Shown: piece by piece, positions 35,890-44,550 of the stretch
Layout of the letters: each line of letters opens with the position of its first letter
Position numbering within the stretch: the stretch's first letter is position 1
NCBI RefSeq assembly: GCF_002723995.1
Contig: NZ_BEWP01000006.1
Coordinates: 124,001-188,000, forward strand
DNA from: Gluconobacter kondonii
GTDB taxonomy: Bacteria > Pseudomonadota > Alphaproteobacteria > Acetobacterales > Acetobacteraceae
DNA length: 64,000 nt
Direction of reading: 5' to 3'
Translations under genes and position numbers: made by a program
The notes under the pieces: generated by a model
What the model was told of the DNA's origin: nothing
Seen by the model: only the letters and a program-made list of their open reading frames with translations
Databases searched by the model: none

Positions 35890-36219
35890 GTGACACTGAT
35901 CCGACTTATCAAGCGTGGTGTCCGCGCCGTAGCTCCTCCGGCTTTTTTCCTGTCGCTTACCGCCTATTTCGGCTGGAACGCTCTGCATGGAGCGCACGGG
36001 ATTCACGCTTATCAGGAGCAGACCCAGCTTCAAAAGGATGCGCTTCAGGCCCGGCAGGACGCTGATGATGAGCAGAATGTCTGGCGTCGCCGTGTTGTTG
36101 CTCTCAAGGAGAAAGCGCTGGACGCTGACATGCTGGATGAGCGTGCCCGTGCCACGATGAACCTGACGCGCAGCGGCGATCTGGTTGTTCCCTACGGACC
36201 GCATGACAAGCTGTTCTAA
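35890..36219 (+). CDS. FtsB/DivIC-like septum formation initiator protein
   Basis: This small bitopic protein has one N-terminal membrane helix (PPAFFLSLTAYFGWNALHG) followed by a periplasmic coiled coil (YQEQTQLQKDALQARQDADDEQ to LKEKALDADMLDERAR). That architecture and the position right after eno match the alphaproteobacterial FtsB-like divisome protein. GTG 35890 gives 109 residues with GGAG ten bases upstream. TTG 35881 would give 112 but sits too close to the Shine-Dalgarno. pdhA, which often follows this pair in related genomes, is elsewhere in this window. Confidence 0.8.
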   Translation: MTLIRLIKRGVRAVAPPAFFLSLTAYFGWNALHGAHGIHAYQEQTQLQKDALQARQDADDEQNVWRRRVVALKEKALDADMLDERARATMNLTRSGDLVVPYGPHDKLF

Positions 36220-36251
36220 GCAGTAGTTAAAACGAACAGCTCTCGGAGCAT

Positions 36252-36281
36252 AAAAAAAGCGGCCCGAAGGCCGCTTTTTTT
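36252..36281. terminator. bidirectional intrinsic terminator
   Basis: AGCGGCC (36258-36264) and GGCCGCT (36269-36275) form a stem with a CGAA tetraloop. A run of seven A lies to the left and seven T to the right. It serves the FtsB-like gene (plus) and rpmG (minus). Confidence 0.95.
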
Positions 36282-36302
36282 ATGAAGACTGTTGGAGCAG
36301 TC

Positions 36303-36470
36303 TTACTTGATCTTGGCTTCGCGGAACACGACGTGCTTGCGTGCGACCGGATCGTACTTGCGTACTTCCATCTTTCCCGTAGCAGAACGGGCATTCTTCT
36401 TCGTGACGTAGAAGTAGCCGGTTTCAGCTGACGAAACGAGCCGGATCTGAATAACGTTGCTCTTTCCCAT
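36303..36470 (-). CDS. rpmG: 50S ribosomal protein L33
   Basis: The 55-residue translation reads [20 protein letters not shown] at the start, then [24 protein letters not shown] and a Lys-rich end, which is bacterial L33. It lacks the zinc-binding cysteine pairs, so it is the zinc-free (C-) form. The ATG at 36470 is followed by a normal core, and the gene ends just before a bidirectional terminator. It stands alone, divergent from lexA. Confidence 0.96.
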   Translation of the reverse strand: MGKSNVIQIRLVSSAETGYFYVTKKNARSATGKMEVRKYDPVARKHVVFREAKIK

Positions 36471-36670
36471 GATACCCTCGGGCTTTCGCCATAACTTATG
36501 CCGCTCGAAGGTGTCGATGCAGCATGTTGATCTCTAGATTTGGCGCACCATGCTGATTTGTGGCCCGTAGGTCAAGACCTTTGCGCACGATTTAGCGGTT
36601 TTCCTGTAGTTTCAAGGAGTTTGAAGCTTAAAAATTCTTGCTGCATAACTCTGTCGGTGCGTCTCTTTGC

Positions 36671-36699
36671 TTGAAGGGCAACAGGTGGGAACCTATAAG
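36671..36699 (+). promoter_or_regulatory. predicted lexA promoter
   Basis: TTGAAG (36671-36676) and TATAAG (36694-36699) are separated by exactly 17 bp. The -10 hexamer lies inside the SOS box spacer, the arrangement expected for repression by LexA. Confidence 0.65.
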
Positions 36700-36703
36700 G
36701 AAC
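36689..36703 (+). promoter_or_regulatory. LexA (SOS) box
   Basis: GAACCTATAAGGAAC is a perfect GAAC-N7-GAAC direct repeat, equal to GTTC-N7-GTTC on the other strand. This is the LexA operator known in Alphaproteobacteria. It lies 70 bp before the lexA ATG and overlaps the predicted -10, which implies autoregulation. Confidence 0.9.
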
Positions 36704-36773
36704 AAATGCAGGATGCCCGTCATTCTGTGTCCTGTTCTGACCTGCCTCCGCCGAGGCGCATGGGAGCGCCTGT

Positions 36774-37493
36774 ATGCTGACCCGTAAGCAGCACCAGCTT
36801 TTGCTGTATATCGACGATCATCTCCGCCGCACGGGATATTCGCCCTCTTTCGATGAGATGAAAGATGCTCTCGAGCTGCGTTCCAAATCGGGCATTCATC
36901 GTCTGATCTCCGCTTTGGAAGAGCGTGGCTTTCTTCGTCGTCACCATCATCGCGCACGAGCGCTCGAGGTACTGCGTCTGCCCCATATGGGTACGGAAGC
37001 TCCTGTCGCCGCTCTCGCCTCCGAAACAGGTTTCGTCCCGGCTGTTCTGAGCCAGGGTGAGACTGGCCTTGATGGAGCCTTCTCCGAAGCCAGTGTTGCT
37101 AATGATCGTCAGACCGTCAGCATTCCTCTTTATGGACGTATCGCAGCGGGTCTGCCGATTGAAGCCATGCAGGACGACAGCGACAGGATCGAAGTCCCCA
37201 TTTCGCTTCTGGGCACCGGAGAGCATTACGCCCTTACCGTAGCTGGCGATTCGATGATCGAGGCTGGAATCTTGGATGGAGACATCGCCATTATCCGGCG
37301 ACGTGAGACGGCCGAAAATGGACAGATTATTGTTGCTCTCATTGACGGGCAGGAAGTGACGCTCAAAAAGCTGCGCCGTCGCGGATCAATGATTGCACTG
37401 GAAGCTGCGAACCGGGATTACGAAACGCGCATTTTTCCAGCAGAGCGTGTGAACATTCAGGGACGGCTGATCGCCCTTTTTCGTCAGTATTAA
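36774..37493 (+). CDS. lexA: LexA repressor
   Basis: LexA represses DNA-damage genes and self-cleaves when stimulated by RecA. The 239-residue protein has a winged-helix DNA-binding domain ([16 protein letters not shown] to [18 protein letters not shown]) and an S24 latent-protease domain. The Ala125-Gly126 cleavage bond lies in GRIAAGLP, Ser160 in GDSMIEAG and Lys198 in TLKKL. The linker is long, as usual in Alphaproteobacteria. A perfect SOS box precedes the gene. Confidence 0.97.
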   Translation: MLTRKQHQLLLYIDDHLRRTGYSPSFDEMKDALELRSKSGIHRLISALEERGFLRRHHHRARALEVLRLPHMGTEAPVAALASETGFVPAVLSQGETGLDGAFSEASVANDRQTVSIPLYGRIAAGLPIEAMQDDSDRIEVPISLLGTGEHYALTVAGDSMIEAGILDGDIAIIRRRETAENGQIIVALIDGQEVTLKKLRRRGSMIALEAANRDYETRIFPAERVNIQGRLIALFRQY

Positions 37494-37549
37494 AGATAGG
37501 CGTCTGGAGTAATAGGATGCTGATGCGGTTACGGCCTATCAGCAAATCC

Positions 37550-38158
37550 TTATTTGGTGGGGGGTAAGGTCGTTCCATGAATGACCTTCACACTTCCGTC
37601 CGGGCCGATAACCGTGCTGGTGCCATCTCCATTAGGAATGATGATGGCCTTGCTGGGGCTTTTGTTCAGAAAGCGGGCCGCACTATCGGGAACTGATGAA
37701 GGAAGTGTCGGAATAAGGTGGGTATGGTCCCGGGACACACCTTGATGCGTATCGGCACCCTCACCGACTGATAGGCTCTGGCCCTGCATGAGCTGCGGAC
37801 CGGACGCTCCAAGAGCCCCCTTACCAGCGATTCCACCCATGAAGCTCTCGTCGAGCGCAGCACCGCCAAAGTAGGTCGCCGGATCTCCCAAAGCATGACT
37901 GAACGTACTGTTGGGGTTTTCGACATCCTTAAGCGTCGGGAGCGGTTGTGGAGCTCCGGGCCAGATATTGCCGCTTTCAGGAAAAATGGGAGTTTCAGAA
38001 TATTTTTCACCACGGGCGCGATGAATATTCTCGCTGTCTCCATGAGGGCCGTTCGGATTATCGAGCGCCGTCCAGACCATCGTGTCGCGGATATACTTGC
38101 CCATGCCTGAACAGCCGCTCAGAGCGAGAGGTAGTGCCAGCAGAGCGGTCTTCCGCAT
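37550..38158 (-). CDS. putative lipoprotein of unknown function
   Basis: This 202-residue protein has a short lipoprotein signal peptide with lipobox LSGC (Cys16) after a basic MRKTALLALPLA start. The mature part is Gly/Pro/Ser rich without predicted membrane segments. A C-terminal GDGTSTVIGPDGSVKVI repeat-like beta motif is visible. No domain was recognised. It is convergent with lexA and lies upstream of pgsA in the same direction with a 100-bp gap. The final destination (inner or outer membrane) is not evident, since residue +2 is Ser. Confidence 0.75.
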   Translation of the reverse strand: MRKTALLALPLALSGCSGMGKYIRDTMVWTALDNPNGPHGDSENIHRARGEKYSETPIFPESGNIWPGAPQPLPTLKDVENPNSTFSHALGDPATYFGGAALDESFMGGIAGKGALGASGPQLMQGQSLSVGEGADTHQGVSRDHTHLIPTLPSSVPDSAARFLNKSPSKAIIIPNGDGTSTVIGPDGSVKVIHGTTLPPTK

Positions 38159-38260
38159 TTCTTACTCCCACGAGGTCAATCCATGACCTTTAGCGGTCCT
38201 TGTAACGGAGCGCCAGATGAAGACAGTCGAAGAACGCTACAATTCTTTCGACTTGTGACG

Positions 38261-38866
38261 TCAGAAGCTGATTTTGGACGATTTGCGGGATTGGCCAGCC
38301 ATTATGCGAGTGAGACCTGCGGTCAGATAGCCCCAACCGCTGATCACGGTCGGAATGACTGAGAACCAGAGGAGGATCCCGCCAATCAGCGTTGCCGGCA
38401 GGAAGGAAAGTCCCAGCATTCCTGCGGCTCCATCGCCACCGATCAGAAAACCGATTGCCACCATCTGGATGCCGGTCTTCCATTTCGCCAGCCGGGTCGA
38501 TGGCAGTGTTTCGCGCTGGGACGCCATATATTCCCGCAGGCCGCTGACCAGAATTTCCCGGATCATGATGATGATCGCTGCATAGAGCGAATAGACAGGC
38601 AGTTGCGTCAGTCCTGCCAGAGCCAGCAGAAGTGATCCGACTAGCAGCTTGTCCGCGATTGGGTCCATCATCCGACCCAGCTCGGACAGCTGTTGCCAGC
38701 GACGGGCCAGTGCGCCGTCCAGATAGTCTGTGATGCAGGCAGCCGTATAGACCACGCAGGCGATCACATTCGCGGTCGGTGAATGCACGGAGAGCAGCAC
38801 GACCAGTACGGGAATGGACGCGATACGCAGCAGTGTCAGAATGTTTGGCAGATCTGTCAGCATCAC
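38261..38866 (-). CDS. pgsA: CDP-diacylglycerol-glycerol-3-phosphate 3-phosphatidyltransferase
   Basis: PgsA makes phosphatidylglycerol phosphate in the inner membrane. The 201-residue protein has several hydrophobic helices and the CDP-alcohol phosphotransferase motif as DYLDGALARRWQQLSELGRMMDPIADK near residues 43-69, where all conserved Asp, Gly and Arg positions are present. The N terminus MLTDLPNILTLLRI is typical. It lies 87 bp downstream of uvrC in the same direction; uvrC-pgsA adjacency is also familiar in other proteobacteria. Confidence 0.95.
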   Translation of the reverse strand: MMLTDLPNILTLLRIASIPVLVVLLSVHSPTANVIACVVYTAACITDYLDGALARRWQQLSELGRMMDPIADKLLVGSLLLALAGLTQLPVYSLYAAIIIMIREILVSGLREYMASQRETLPSTRLAKWKTGIQMVAIGFLIGGDGAAGMLGLSFLPATLIGGILLWFSVIPTVISGWGYLTAGLTRIMAGQSRKSSKISF

Positions 38867-38953
38867 GATCAGTCTAGAACAGTTTCCCTCATACCGGTAT
38901 GCGCCAATGTGTCCGCGAAAGATGTATTTTTCGTGTAAATCGTCGAACGGGTC

Positions 38954-40891
38954 TCAGGGGCTGCGATGATCGGTTGAGGCTTTCTGGACCCATTCGGGAT
39001 GGAAATGCCCGTATATGGCAGTTGCCGTGCTCGAACTTATGCCGGGCGCATTTTCCAGCTCCTCAAGACTCGCCTGTCTGACCGATTTTGCCGAGCCGAA
39101 ATAATTGAGAAGAGCCTTTTTCCGCGCGGCTCCGATTCCCGGCACATTATCCAGTTCGGAGCTGCGTAAGCCCTTCGAGCGTCCTGTCCGGTGTGTGGTG
39201 ATCGCGAATCTGTGGGCTTCGTCACGCAGTCTTTGCAGATAATAGAGAACTGGATCTCTCGGAGGGAGTTGGAAGGGCGCTTTCGTCTCAGTGAAGAACC
39301 ACTCCCGTCCGGCATCCCGATCCGGCCCTTTGGCGATGGCCACGATCGGAATTCCGGTGACGCCGATATCGGCCAATACCTTCCGCACGGCATTGAACTG
39401 TCCAAGACCGCCGTCGATAAGAAGCAGATCCGGCCAGTCCTCCGGCCGCTCTCCGTTTTCCGGTCGTTTCCCGAACCGGCGTTCCATGACTTCACGCATC
39501 ATGCCGAAATCATCTCCCGGCGCGATCGGACCCTTGATACCGTATTTGCGGTAAGCGCGTTTGTTGAAGCCTTCAGGGCCGCCGACGACCATTACACCAT
39601 AAGGCGCCTGCCCCATGATGTGGGAATTGTCGTAGGTCTCGATGCGCTGTGGCGTTTCCGGAAGACCGAAGACCTCCGCAACCCCTTCGAGGAGTTTGCG
39701 CTGTCCGGTATTCTCGGCCAGCTTGCGCTCCAGCGCCTCCCGGGCGTTCAGCGCGGCATGCTCGACGACGTCCTTTTTCTCCCCCCGTTGTGGTCTGAGA
39801 ATTTCGACCTTCTGTCCGCGTCGGATGCTGAGCGCCTCTTCGACCAGATTCAGTTCAGGAATCTCGCAGTTCACCAGAATTGTGGGCGGGGGCGGTTTGT
39901 TGTCGTAGAACTGGATCATAAATGCCGACAGCACATCCGCTGCGGTCTCTTCCTCTGCATGAGCCGGATAGAATGCCCGATTGCCGTTATTGCGGCTGCC
40001 CCGGATGAAGAAGACCTGAATGCAGCTCTGACCGGCTTCCTGCCAGATAGTCATGATATCGGCGTCATTGATCGACGCAGGGTTAACGGTGCTGGAGCCC
40101 TGAATGCTGGCGAAGCCCCGGATCCTGTCTCGGATCGACGCAGCCCGCTCGTAATCCATGTCCTGCGAGGCCTGCTCCATCTCGGCAGCCAGACGCTGTT
40201 GCAGGTCCGTGCTGTGTCCCGAAAGGAACTGCCGGGCCTCGTCAACCAGTTTCGCATAATCAGGTCCGGAGATACGGTCCACACAAGGCGCCGAACAGCG
40301 TTTGATCTGGTACAGCAGGCACGGCCGCGTTCTGCTGTTCAGCACGGCATCCGAACAGGAGCGGAGCAGAAAGCTGCGCTGTACCAGATTGAGCGTCTGG
40401 TTGACGGCCCAGGCATTGGCAAACGGGCCCCAGTAGGTCGCGCCTTTTACGGGTTTGCCGCGCTGTTTGGTGATTTGCGGAAACTCGTGGCTTTCAGTCA
40501 GCATCAACCACGGATAGCTCTTGTCGTCGCGCAGCAGGATGTTGAAGCGCGGCTTCATGCGCTTGATGTAGTTCGCTTCCAGAAGCAGGGCGTCCGCTTC
40601 TGTTTTCGTAATGACAATTTCCATTGAAACCGTCATCGACACCATACGCCGCAGCCGCTCCGGGAGTTGGTTGATGCGGGTATAGGATGAGACGCGTTTT
40701 TTCAGGCTCAGCGCCTTGCCGACATACAGCACCTCCCCTTTCGCACTCAGCATGCGATACACGCCAGGGCTGTAGGGAATGGTCTTCAGGGCCTCGCGGA
40801 TCGCCTCCACACCTTGTCTTTTTTCCGAAGAAACAGTGGGTTCGTCATGGTCGTCGGGCCGGTTGGAGTTCTGGGGAGGAAGGTCGGTCAT
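38954..40891 (-). CDS. uvrC: excinuclease ABC subunit C
   Basis: UvrC makes both incisions in nucleotide excision repair with UvrB. The 645-residue protein has an N-terminal GIY-YIG nuclease domain (YSPGVYRML and [14 protein letters not shown], about 39-70), a UVR/UvrB-binding motif ([24 protein letters not shown], near 217-240), the RNase H-like C-terminal nuclease and tandem helix-hairpin-helix motifs at the end ([21 protein letters not shown]). No GAAC-N7-GAAC box was found in the 315 bp upstream, so direct LexA control is not supported. Confidence 0.97.
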   Translation of the reverse strand: MTDLPPQNSNRPDDHDEPTVSSEKRQGVEAIREALKTIPYSPGVYRMLSAKGEVLYVGKALSLKKRVSSYTRINQLPERLRRMVSMTVSMEIVITKTEADALLLEANYIKRMKPRFNILLRDDKSYPWLMLTESHEFPQITKQRGKPVKGATYWGPFANAWAVNQTLNLVQRSFLLRSCSDAVLNSRTRPCLLYQIKRCSAPCVDRISGPDYAKLVDEARQFLSGHSTDLQQRLAAEMEQASQDMDYERAASIRDRIRGFASIQGSSTVNPASINDADIMTIWQEAGQSCIQVFFIRGSRNNGNRAFYPAHAEEETAADVLSAFMIQFYDNKPPPPTILVNCEIPELNLVEEALSIRRGQKVEILRPQRGEKKDVVEHAALNAREALERKLAENTGQRKLLEGVAEVFGLPETPQRIETYDNSHIMGQAPYGVMVVGGPEGFNKRAYRKYGIKGPIAPGDDFGMMREVMERRFGKRPENGERPEDWPDLLLIDGGLGQFNAVRKVLADIGVTGIPIVAIAKGPDRDAGREWFFTETKAPFQLPPRDPVLYYLQRLRDEAHRFAITTHRTGRSKGLRSSELDNVPGIGAARKKALLNYFGSAKSVRQASLEELENAPGISSSTATAIYGHFHPEWVQKASTDHRSP

Positions 40892-41206
40892 CGGGCTTCT
40901 TCAGTCATCCACTGAACCTGTGGAAAAGTCTGTGGGCTGGTCTGTGACAGAATCATGAAAGCCACGGTTTGCCAGACCTGCCTTCGGATTGCCTAATTTT
41001 TAATCATATTTTGTAAGTCATTGAAAACAATCGCTTCTTACTTTCCTTCTGCATTCCAAGAAGCATTTCTGGAAGGAAGGAAAGGATCGGCAGGAGGCTT
41101 TTAGGTGCCGCAACAGATCATGGTGGACGAAGCGGCGTCTGTTTTGTCCACTATGATCATGTTCTGTTCTTTGTCGGTCTGTCGAAACGAGTTTTCAATG
41201 CTAGTT
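40892..41206. other. 315-bp intergenic region with nested inverted repeats
   Basis: The gap lies between the uvrC start and the 3' end of the M19 dipeptidase gene, so it holds the uvrC promoter region. It is locally AT-rich (around 40995-41045). It contains CTTTCCTTC/GAAGGAAAG-type complementary tracts (41041-41049 against about 41074-41085), and a separate 13-bp imperfect inverted repeat at 41116-41158. No convincing coding frame was seen. Confidence 0.5.
41116..41158. repeat. 13-bp imperfect inverted repeat
   Basis: GATCATGGTGGAC (41116-41128) and GTCCACTATGATC (41146-41158) pair with a single mismatch across a 17-base loop. There is no T-run. It lies 48 bp past the dipeptidase stop, in the direction of that gene's transcription. 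Confidence 0.65.
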
Positions 41207-42214
41207 TCAGAATGCTATTGCGGCTTTTTCAGCCGTTTCCAGAAGGCGCAGCATGTTACCACCCCAGATGGCAGAAATGTCCGCATCACTGAACCCGGCC
41301 GCCTGAAGGGCATGCGTCACATTTGCGGTTTCGGTTGCATCTTTCCAACCCGGAATGCCGCCGCCGCCATCGAAGTCCGAGGAGATGCCCACATGTTCGA
41401 CACCGATCCGGTTCGCAATATACGAAACGTGGCGCACCAGATCTTCGACCGTCCCGCCGCCACCTTTCTTCAGGAATGACCCCATCGCCGTCACCTGAAT
41501 CAGGCCGCCCGTTTCTTTCAGGCGATCAAGCTGCTCATCGTCCAGATTGCGCGGGTGATCGCACAGGGCGCGGGCACAGGAGTGGCTTGCGAAAATCGGT
41601 GTGGCGGAGACTTCACTGGCCTTCATCATGGTCGATTTTGCGGCATGGGAGACGTCCACCAGAACGCCGGAGCGATTCATGTGTGCGATTGCCTCACGCC
41701 CGAGATCTGACAGTCCGCCGTGAAGCGTTTCGCTGTCCACCAGATCCTTGCGCGGAATGGCAGCATCCGCCAGCGCATTATGCCCGTTATGGGTCAGCGT
41801 CATGTAGCGCACACCATAACGACGAGCGAGTTCCGCGATACGCTCTGGCTGACCGCCCAGCCCATGGCCGTTTTCGATCGCCGGAATGACGGCAAGGTCG
41901 CCTGCTTCATAGGCTGCACGCACATCCGCAGCCGTTCGGCAGACGCGTGCGCTGTGATCGCCCTGACGTCCTTCGATCCCGGAAATGACATCCAGCATGC
42001 CCTGAACCCGCTCCCAGGCTTCGGCATGTCCCGCCTCATCACGCGAACCCTGCGGAATATAGGCTGCAAGGCATACGGCTTTCAGGCCACCTTTGCGTGT
42101 CTTGGGGACATTTACCTGCCTCGGCGTATCTTCCGCCCAGGCATCCTGCCGGTCCGGCCAGGGAATATCGATATGGGAATCAAGCGTCAGGAGCGTGTTG
42201 TGCAGATCAGTCAT
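41207..42214 (-). CDS. membrane dipeptidase (peptidase M19, renal dipeptidase family)
   Basis: This 335-residue metallo-enzyme of the amidohydrolase superfamily hydrolyses dipeptides, often containing a D-residue at the C terminus. The N-terminal metal motif appears as DSHIDIPW near residues 13-20, with the bridging glutamate in IENGHGLGG near 115-123 and the later DVSHAAKSTM and ASHSCARAL histidine motifs. SSDFDGGGGIPGW is the family C-terminal signature. No signal peptide is seen, so it is probably cytosolic, perhaps recycling peptidoglycan or D-amino-acid dipeptides. Confidence 0.92.
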   Translation of the reverse strand: MTDLHNTLLTLDSHIDIPWPDRQDAWAEDTPRQVNVPKTRKGGLKAVCLAAYIPQGSRDEAGHAEAWERVQGMLDVISGIEGRQGDHSARVCRTAADVRAAYEAGDLAVIPAIENGHGLGGQPERIAELARRYGVRYMTLTHNGHNALADAAIPRKDLVDSETLHGGLSDLGREAIAHMNRSGVLVDVSHAAKSTMMKASEVSATPIFASHSCARALCDHPRNLDDEQLDRLKETGGLIQVTAMGSFLKKGGGGTVEDLVRHVSYIANRIGVEHVGISSDFDGGGGIPGWKDATETANVTHALQAAGFSDADISAIWGGNMLRLLETAEKAAIAF

Positions 42215-42295
42215 GGTTCGTTCTAGATCGGACGGGAAAGCTTTGTGTGCAAGAGGGTGCTTGTCAAAACACCTGATCCGGTCGATCCAGTCTTC

Positions 42296-43093
42296 ATGCG
42301 TCTCATCACCTGGAACATCAATTCCCTTCGACTCAGACTGCCTCTGCTGAAGCAGATCGTCGAACAGGAAGCCCCGGACATCGTCTGTCTACAGGAAACG
42401 AAAGTCCCGGATCCGCTCTTTCCCGCTCAGGCTCTGGCTGAAATGGGCCTGCCTCATCAGGTCTATAAAGGCATGAAGAGCTATAATGGTGTGGCGATCC
42501 TGTCGCGACACCCGCTGCAGAGTGTGGCGGGCACGCCCGACTGGTGCACCCGCTCCGATTGTCGGCATATCGCAGCAAGCATTGCGACCGCCGCCGGCCC
42601 GATCCTGCTGCATGATTTCTATGTGCCGGCAGGAGGCGATATCCCTGATCCGGTGGAAAATGAAAAATTCGCCCACAAACTCGCTTTTGTGGATGAAGCC
42701 ACGGGCTGGTTCAGCAATATGCCCCCTGCCCGCAGCATTCTGGTCGGAGACCTCAATATCGCGCCGCTGGAACATGACGTCTGGAGCCACAAACAGCTCC
42801 TGAAAATCGTTAGCCACACACCGCCCGAAATCGAACGTCTGAAGGCCTGGATGGCGACAGGATTTCAGGATGCCATGCGGAAGATCACACCGGAGCCGGA
42901 AAAGCTCTACACATGGTGGTCATACCGCAACAAGGACTGGAAAAAATCCAACCGCGGACGGCGGCTGGATCATGTCTGGATGACGCCCGATCTTATGCCG
43001 GGCCTGCGGGATATCAGGGTCTTACAGGACGTACGGGACTGGGAAAGCCCCTCCGATCACGTCCCGGTCGTGCTGGACTTCGATCCAGCCTGA
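42296..43093 (+). CDS. exodeoxyribonuclease III / AP endonuclease
   Basis: This 265-residue EEP-family nuclease incises DNA at abasic sites and removes 3'-blocking groups in base excision repair. The start at 42296 gives MRLITWNINSLRLR. CLQETKVPD carries the metal-binding Glu, GDLNIAP is the catalytic Asp-x-Asn, and the end SDHVPVVLDF has the Asp-His pair. A longer frame from 42245 adds a non-conserved N terminus. It is convergent with the response regulator and divergent from the dipeptidase gene. Confidence 0.93.
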   Translation: MRLITWNINSLRLRLPLLKQIVEQEAPDIVCLQETKVPDPLFPAQALAEMGLPHQVYKGMKSYNGVAILSRHPLQSVAGTPDWCTRSDCRHIAASIATAAGPILLHDFYVPAGGDIPDPVENEKFAHKLAFVDEATGWFSNMPPARSILVGDLNIAPLEHDVWSHKQLLKIVSHTPPEIERLKAWMATGFQDAMRKITPEPEKLYTWWSYRNKDWKKSNRGRRLDHVWMTPDLMPGLRDIRVLQDVRDWESPSDHVPVVLDFDPA

Positions 43094-43106
43094 CCCCTCA
43101 CCGCTC

Positions 43107-43128
43107 CTGTCAGCCTTCAGGCTGACAG
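43107..43128. repeat. 9-bp inverted repeat at the convergent junction
   Basis: CTGTCAGCC (43107-43115) and GGCTGACAG (43120-43128) form a perfect stem with a TTCA loop. It overlaps the last codons and stop of the response regulator. It lacks a T-run on either side, so it may be a weak bidirectional terminator or 3'-end stabiliser. Confidence 0.6.
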
Positions 43129-43851
43129 GCTGTCGGAGCCAATAACGCCACGTCCTTCAGGATCAAGACGGTATCCGCCGCCTTCTGTAATCAGAAGCGA
43201 CGTGCGTGTCGGATCGGGCTCAATTTTCTGACGCAGGCGATAGATATGCGTCTCAAGCGTATGGGTGGTGACGGCGGCGTTATAACCCCAGACCTCGTTC
43301 AGAAGAACCTGACGTGCCACCGGACGCTGACCTGCACGATAGAGATATTTCAGGATCGCCGCTTCCTTCTCCGTCAGACGGATCCGGCGGTTTCGAGCGG
43401 TTTCGAGCAGCAGTTTTGCGGACGGGCGGAACGCATAAGGGCCGATTTCAAATACGGCGTCTTCGCTGTTCTCGAAAATCCGCAACTGGGCGCGTAGACG
43501 GGCCAGAAGCTCACCAATCCGGAAGGGCTTGGCAACGTAGTCGTTGGCCCCTGCATCAAGGCCGCGCACCACGTCGTGTTCGTCGTCGGAGCCTGTCAGG
43601 ATGATGATTGGCATGCGGACGCCGGCGCGTCGCAGTTCCGCGCAGAAATCGCGTCCGTCACCATCGGGAAGGGTAATGTCCAGCAGCATGGCGTCATACC
43701 GGGCACCAGGCTTGGCGAGGAGTTCGCGTGCTGCGGCAACGGACGTCGCCTCAACCGCTTCCAGTTCGCCGCCGTGCTGAAGCTGCTCCGCCAGAAGACG
43801 ACGGAGCGTATCATCATCGTCAACAACCAGGATGGGGCGTGGACCTGCCAT
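43117..43851 (-). CDS. OmpR-family response regulator (orphan)
   Basis: This 244-residue DNA-binding regulator has a CheY-like receiver (phospho-acceptor Asp58 in LLDITLPDGDG, Thr86, Lys108 in YVAKPFR, acidic pocket DDDD at 11-14) and a C-terminal winged helix (RLTEKEAAILKYLYRAGQ, ETHIYRLRQKIE). All phosphorylation residues are intact. No histidine kinase lies within the window next to it, so the signal is unknown. The ATG at 43851 is preferred; the frame up to 43965 has no receiver homology. It is divergent from the L,D-transpeptidase gene, which could be a target. Confidence 0.92.
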   Translation of the reverse strand: MAGPRPILVVDDDDTLRRLLAEQLQHGGELEAVEATSVAAARELLAKPGARYDAMLLDITLPDGDGRDFCAELRRAGVRMPIIILTGSDDEHDVVRGLDAGANDYVAKPFRIGELLARLRAQLRIFENSEDAVFEIGPYAFRPSAKLLLETARNRRIRLTEKEAAILKYLYRAGQRPVARQVLLNEVWGYNAAVTTHTLETHIYRLRQKIEPDPTRTSLLITEGGGYRLDPEGRGVIGSDSLSA

Positions 43852-44014
43852 AATAACCTGTCTCGTTCTCTCGCGACGGAAGAAACGATACATCCGCAAA
43901 AATTCGGTGTTCGTAACTTGCACATCCGGACTTACCATTCCCGGTAAACGGGAAGAAAGCAGCATGCTTTCGCATCAGACTATGGCAAGTACAGCCGGAA
44001 AAGGAAACAGCATT

Positions 44015-44527
44015 ATGGCTAAAGCTATTTTGAGAACCGCTGGAGACCGCGCTTTTCTTCACTTTCAGGGGAAAATCATTCCGGCTTTGATCGGACAACG
44101 CGGCCTGTCTCTTGACAAAAGGGAAGGAGACCTTCGTACTCCCGTCGGGGGGCTGCCACTTCGGCGCGTTTTCTACCGTGCGGACCGTCTATCGCGTCCG
44201 GTCTGCACAGCAGGCCTCCCTATCGAGCCTATTGCTCCTAATGATGGCTGGTGCGACGATCCCGCCCATTCCGACTATAATTGCGCCGTAACGCTCCCTC
44301 ATCCCGCCTCATGCGAAAACCTGTGGCGTGACGATCATGTTTACGATCTCTGTATCGTTCTGGGGTGGAATGATGCGCCAGCCAAGTCGGGATGCGGATC
44401 GGCGATTTTCCTGCACCTACCGCCTGTCAGTGGATACACGGAGGGCTGTATTGCCGTTGAGGAAAAGGACCTCCGTGCGCTTCTTGAAGCCGGTTTATCG
44501 CATATTACAGTCGAAGAGCCATCTTGA
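44015..44527 (+). CDS. YkuD-fold L,D-transpeptidase without a visible signal peptide
   Basis: The 170-residue protein is almost only a YkuD domain. The catalytic motif is degenerate but complete: His134 in IFLHLPP and Cys145 in YTEGCIAV, which fits the H-x(n)-[ST]-x-G-C pattern. REGDLRTPVGGLPLRRVFYR near residues 36-55 is also typical. From the ATG at 44015 (AGGA about ten bases upstream) there is no secretion signal; an ATG at 43964 adds residues but no signal either. L,D-transpeptidases cross-link peptidoglycan in the periplasm, so export is a puzzle. It is rich in cysteine for a periplasmic protein (Cys64, 80, 90, 100, 113, 127, 145). Confidence 0.8.
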   Translation: MAKAILRTAGDRAFLHFQGKIIPALIGQRGLSLDKREGDLRTPVGGLPLRRVFYRADRLSRPVCTAGLPIEPIAPNDGWCDDPAHSDYNCAVTLPHPASCENLWRDDHVYDLCIVLGWNDAPAKSGCGSAIFLHLPPVSGYTEGCIAVEEKDLRALLEAGLSHITVEEPS

Positions 44528-44550
44528 GGGTCCTATTAAAATTATAGTCG

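Larger units (their letters stand above)
36471..36773. other. divergent regulatory region between rpmG and lexA, 303 bp
   Basis: No gene was found in this stretch. It holds the upstream region of rpmG on the left and the lexA promoter with an SOS box on the right, annotated separately. The stretch around 36600-36660 is AT-rich compared with its surroundings. Confidence 0.6.

Noticed and set aside
40892-41206. SOS box in front of uvrC
   Set aside because: GAAC-containing stretches near 40913 lack the second half-site at seven bases, so no LexA operator can be claimed.
41105-41479. Rightward frame of 124 residues overlapping the dipeptidase 3' end
   Set aside because: Most of it is antisense to the M19 gene and the non-overlapping part has no motif or convincing ribosome binding site.
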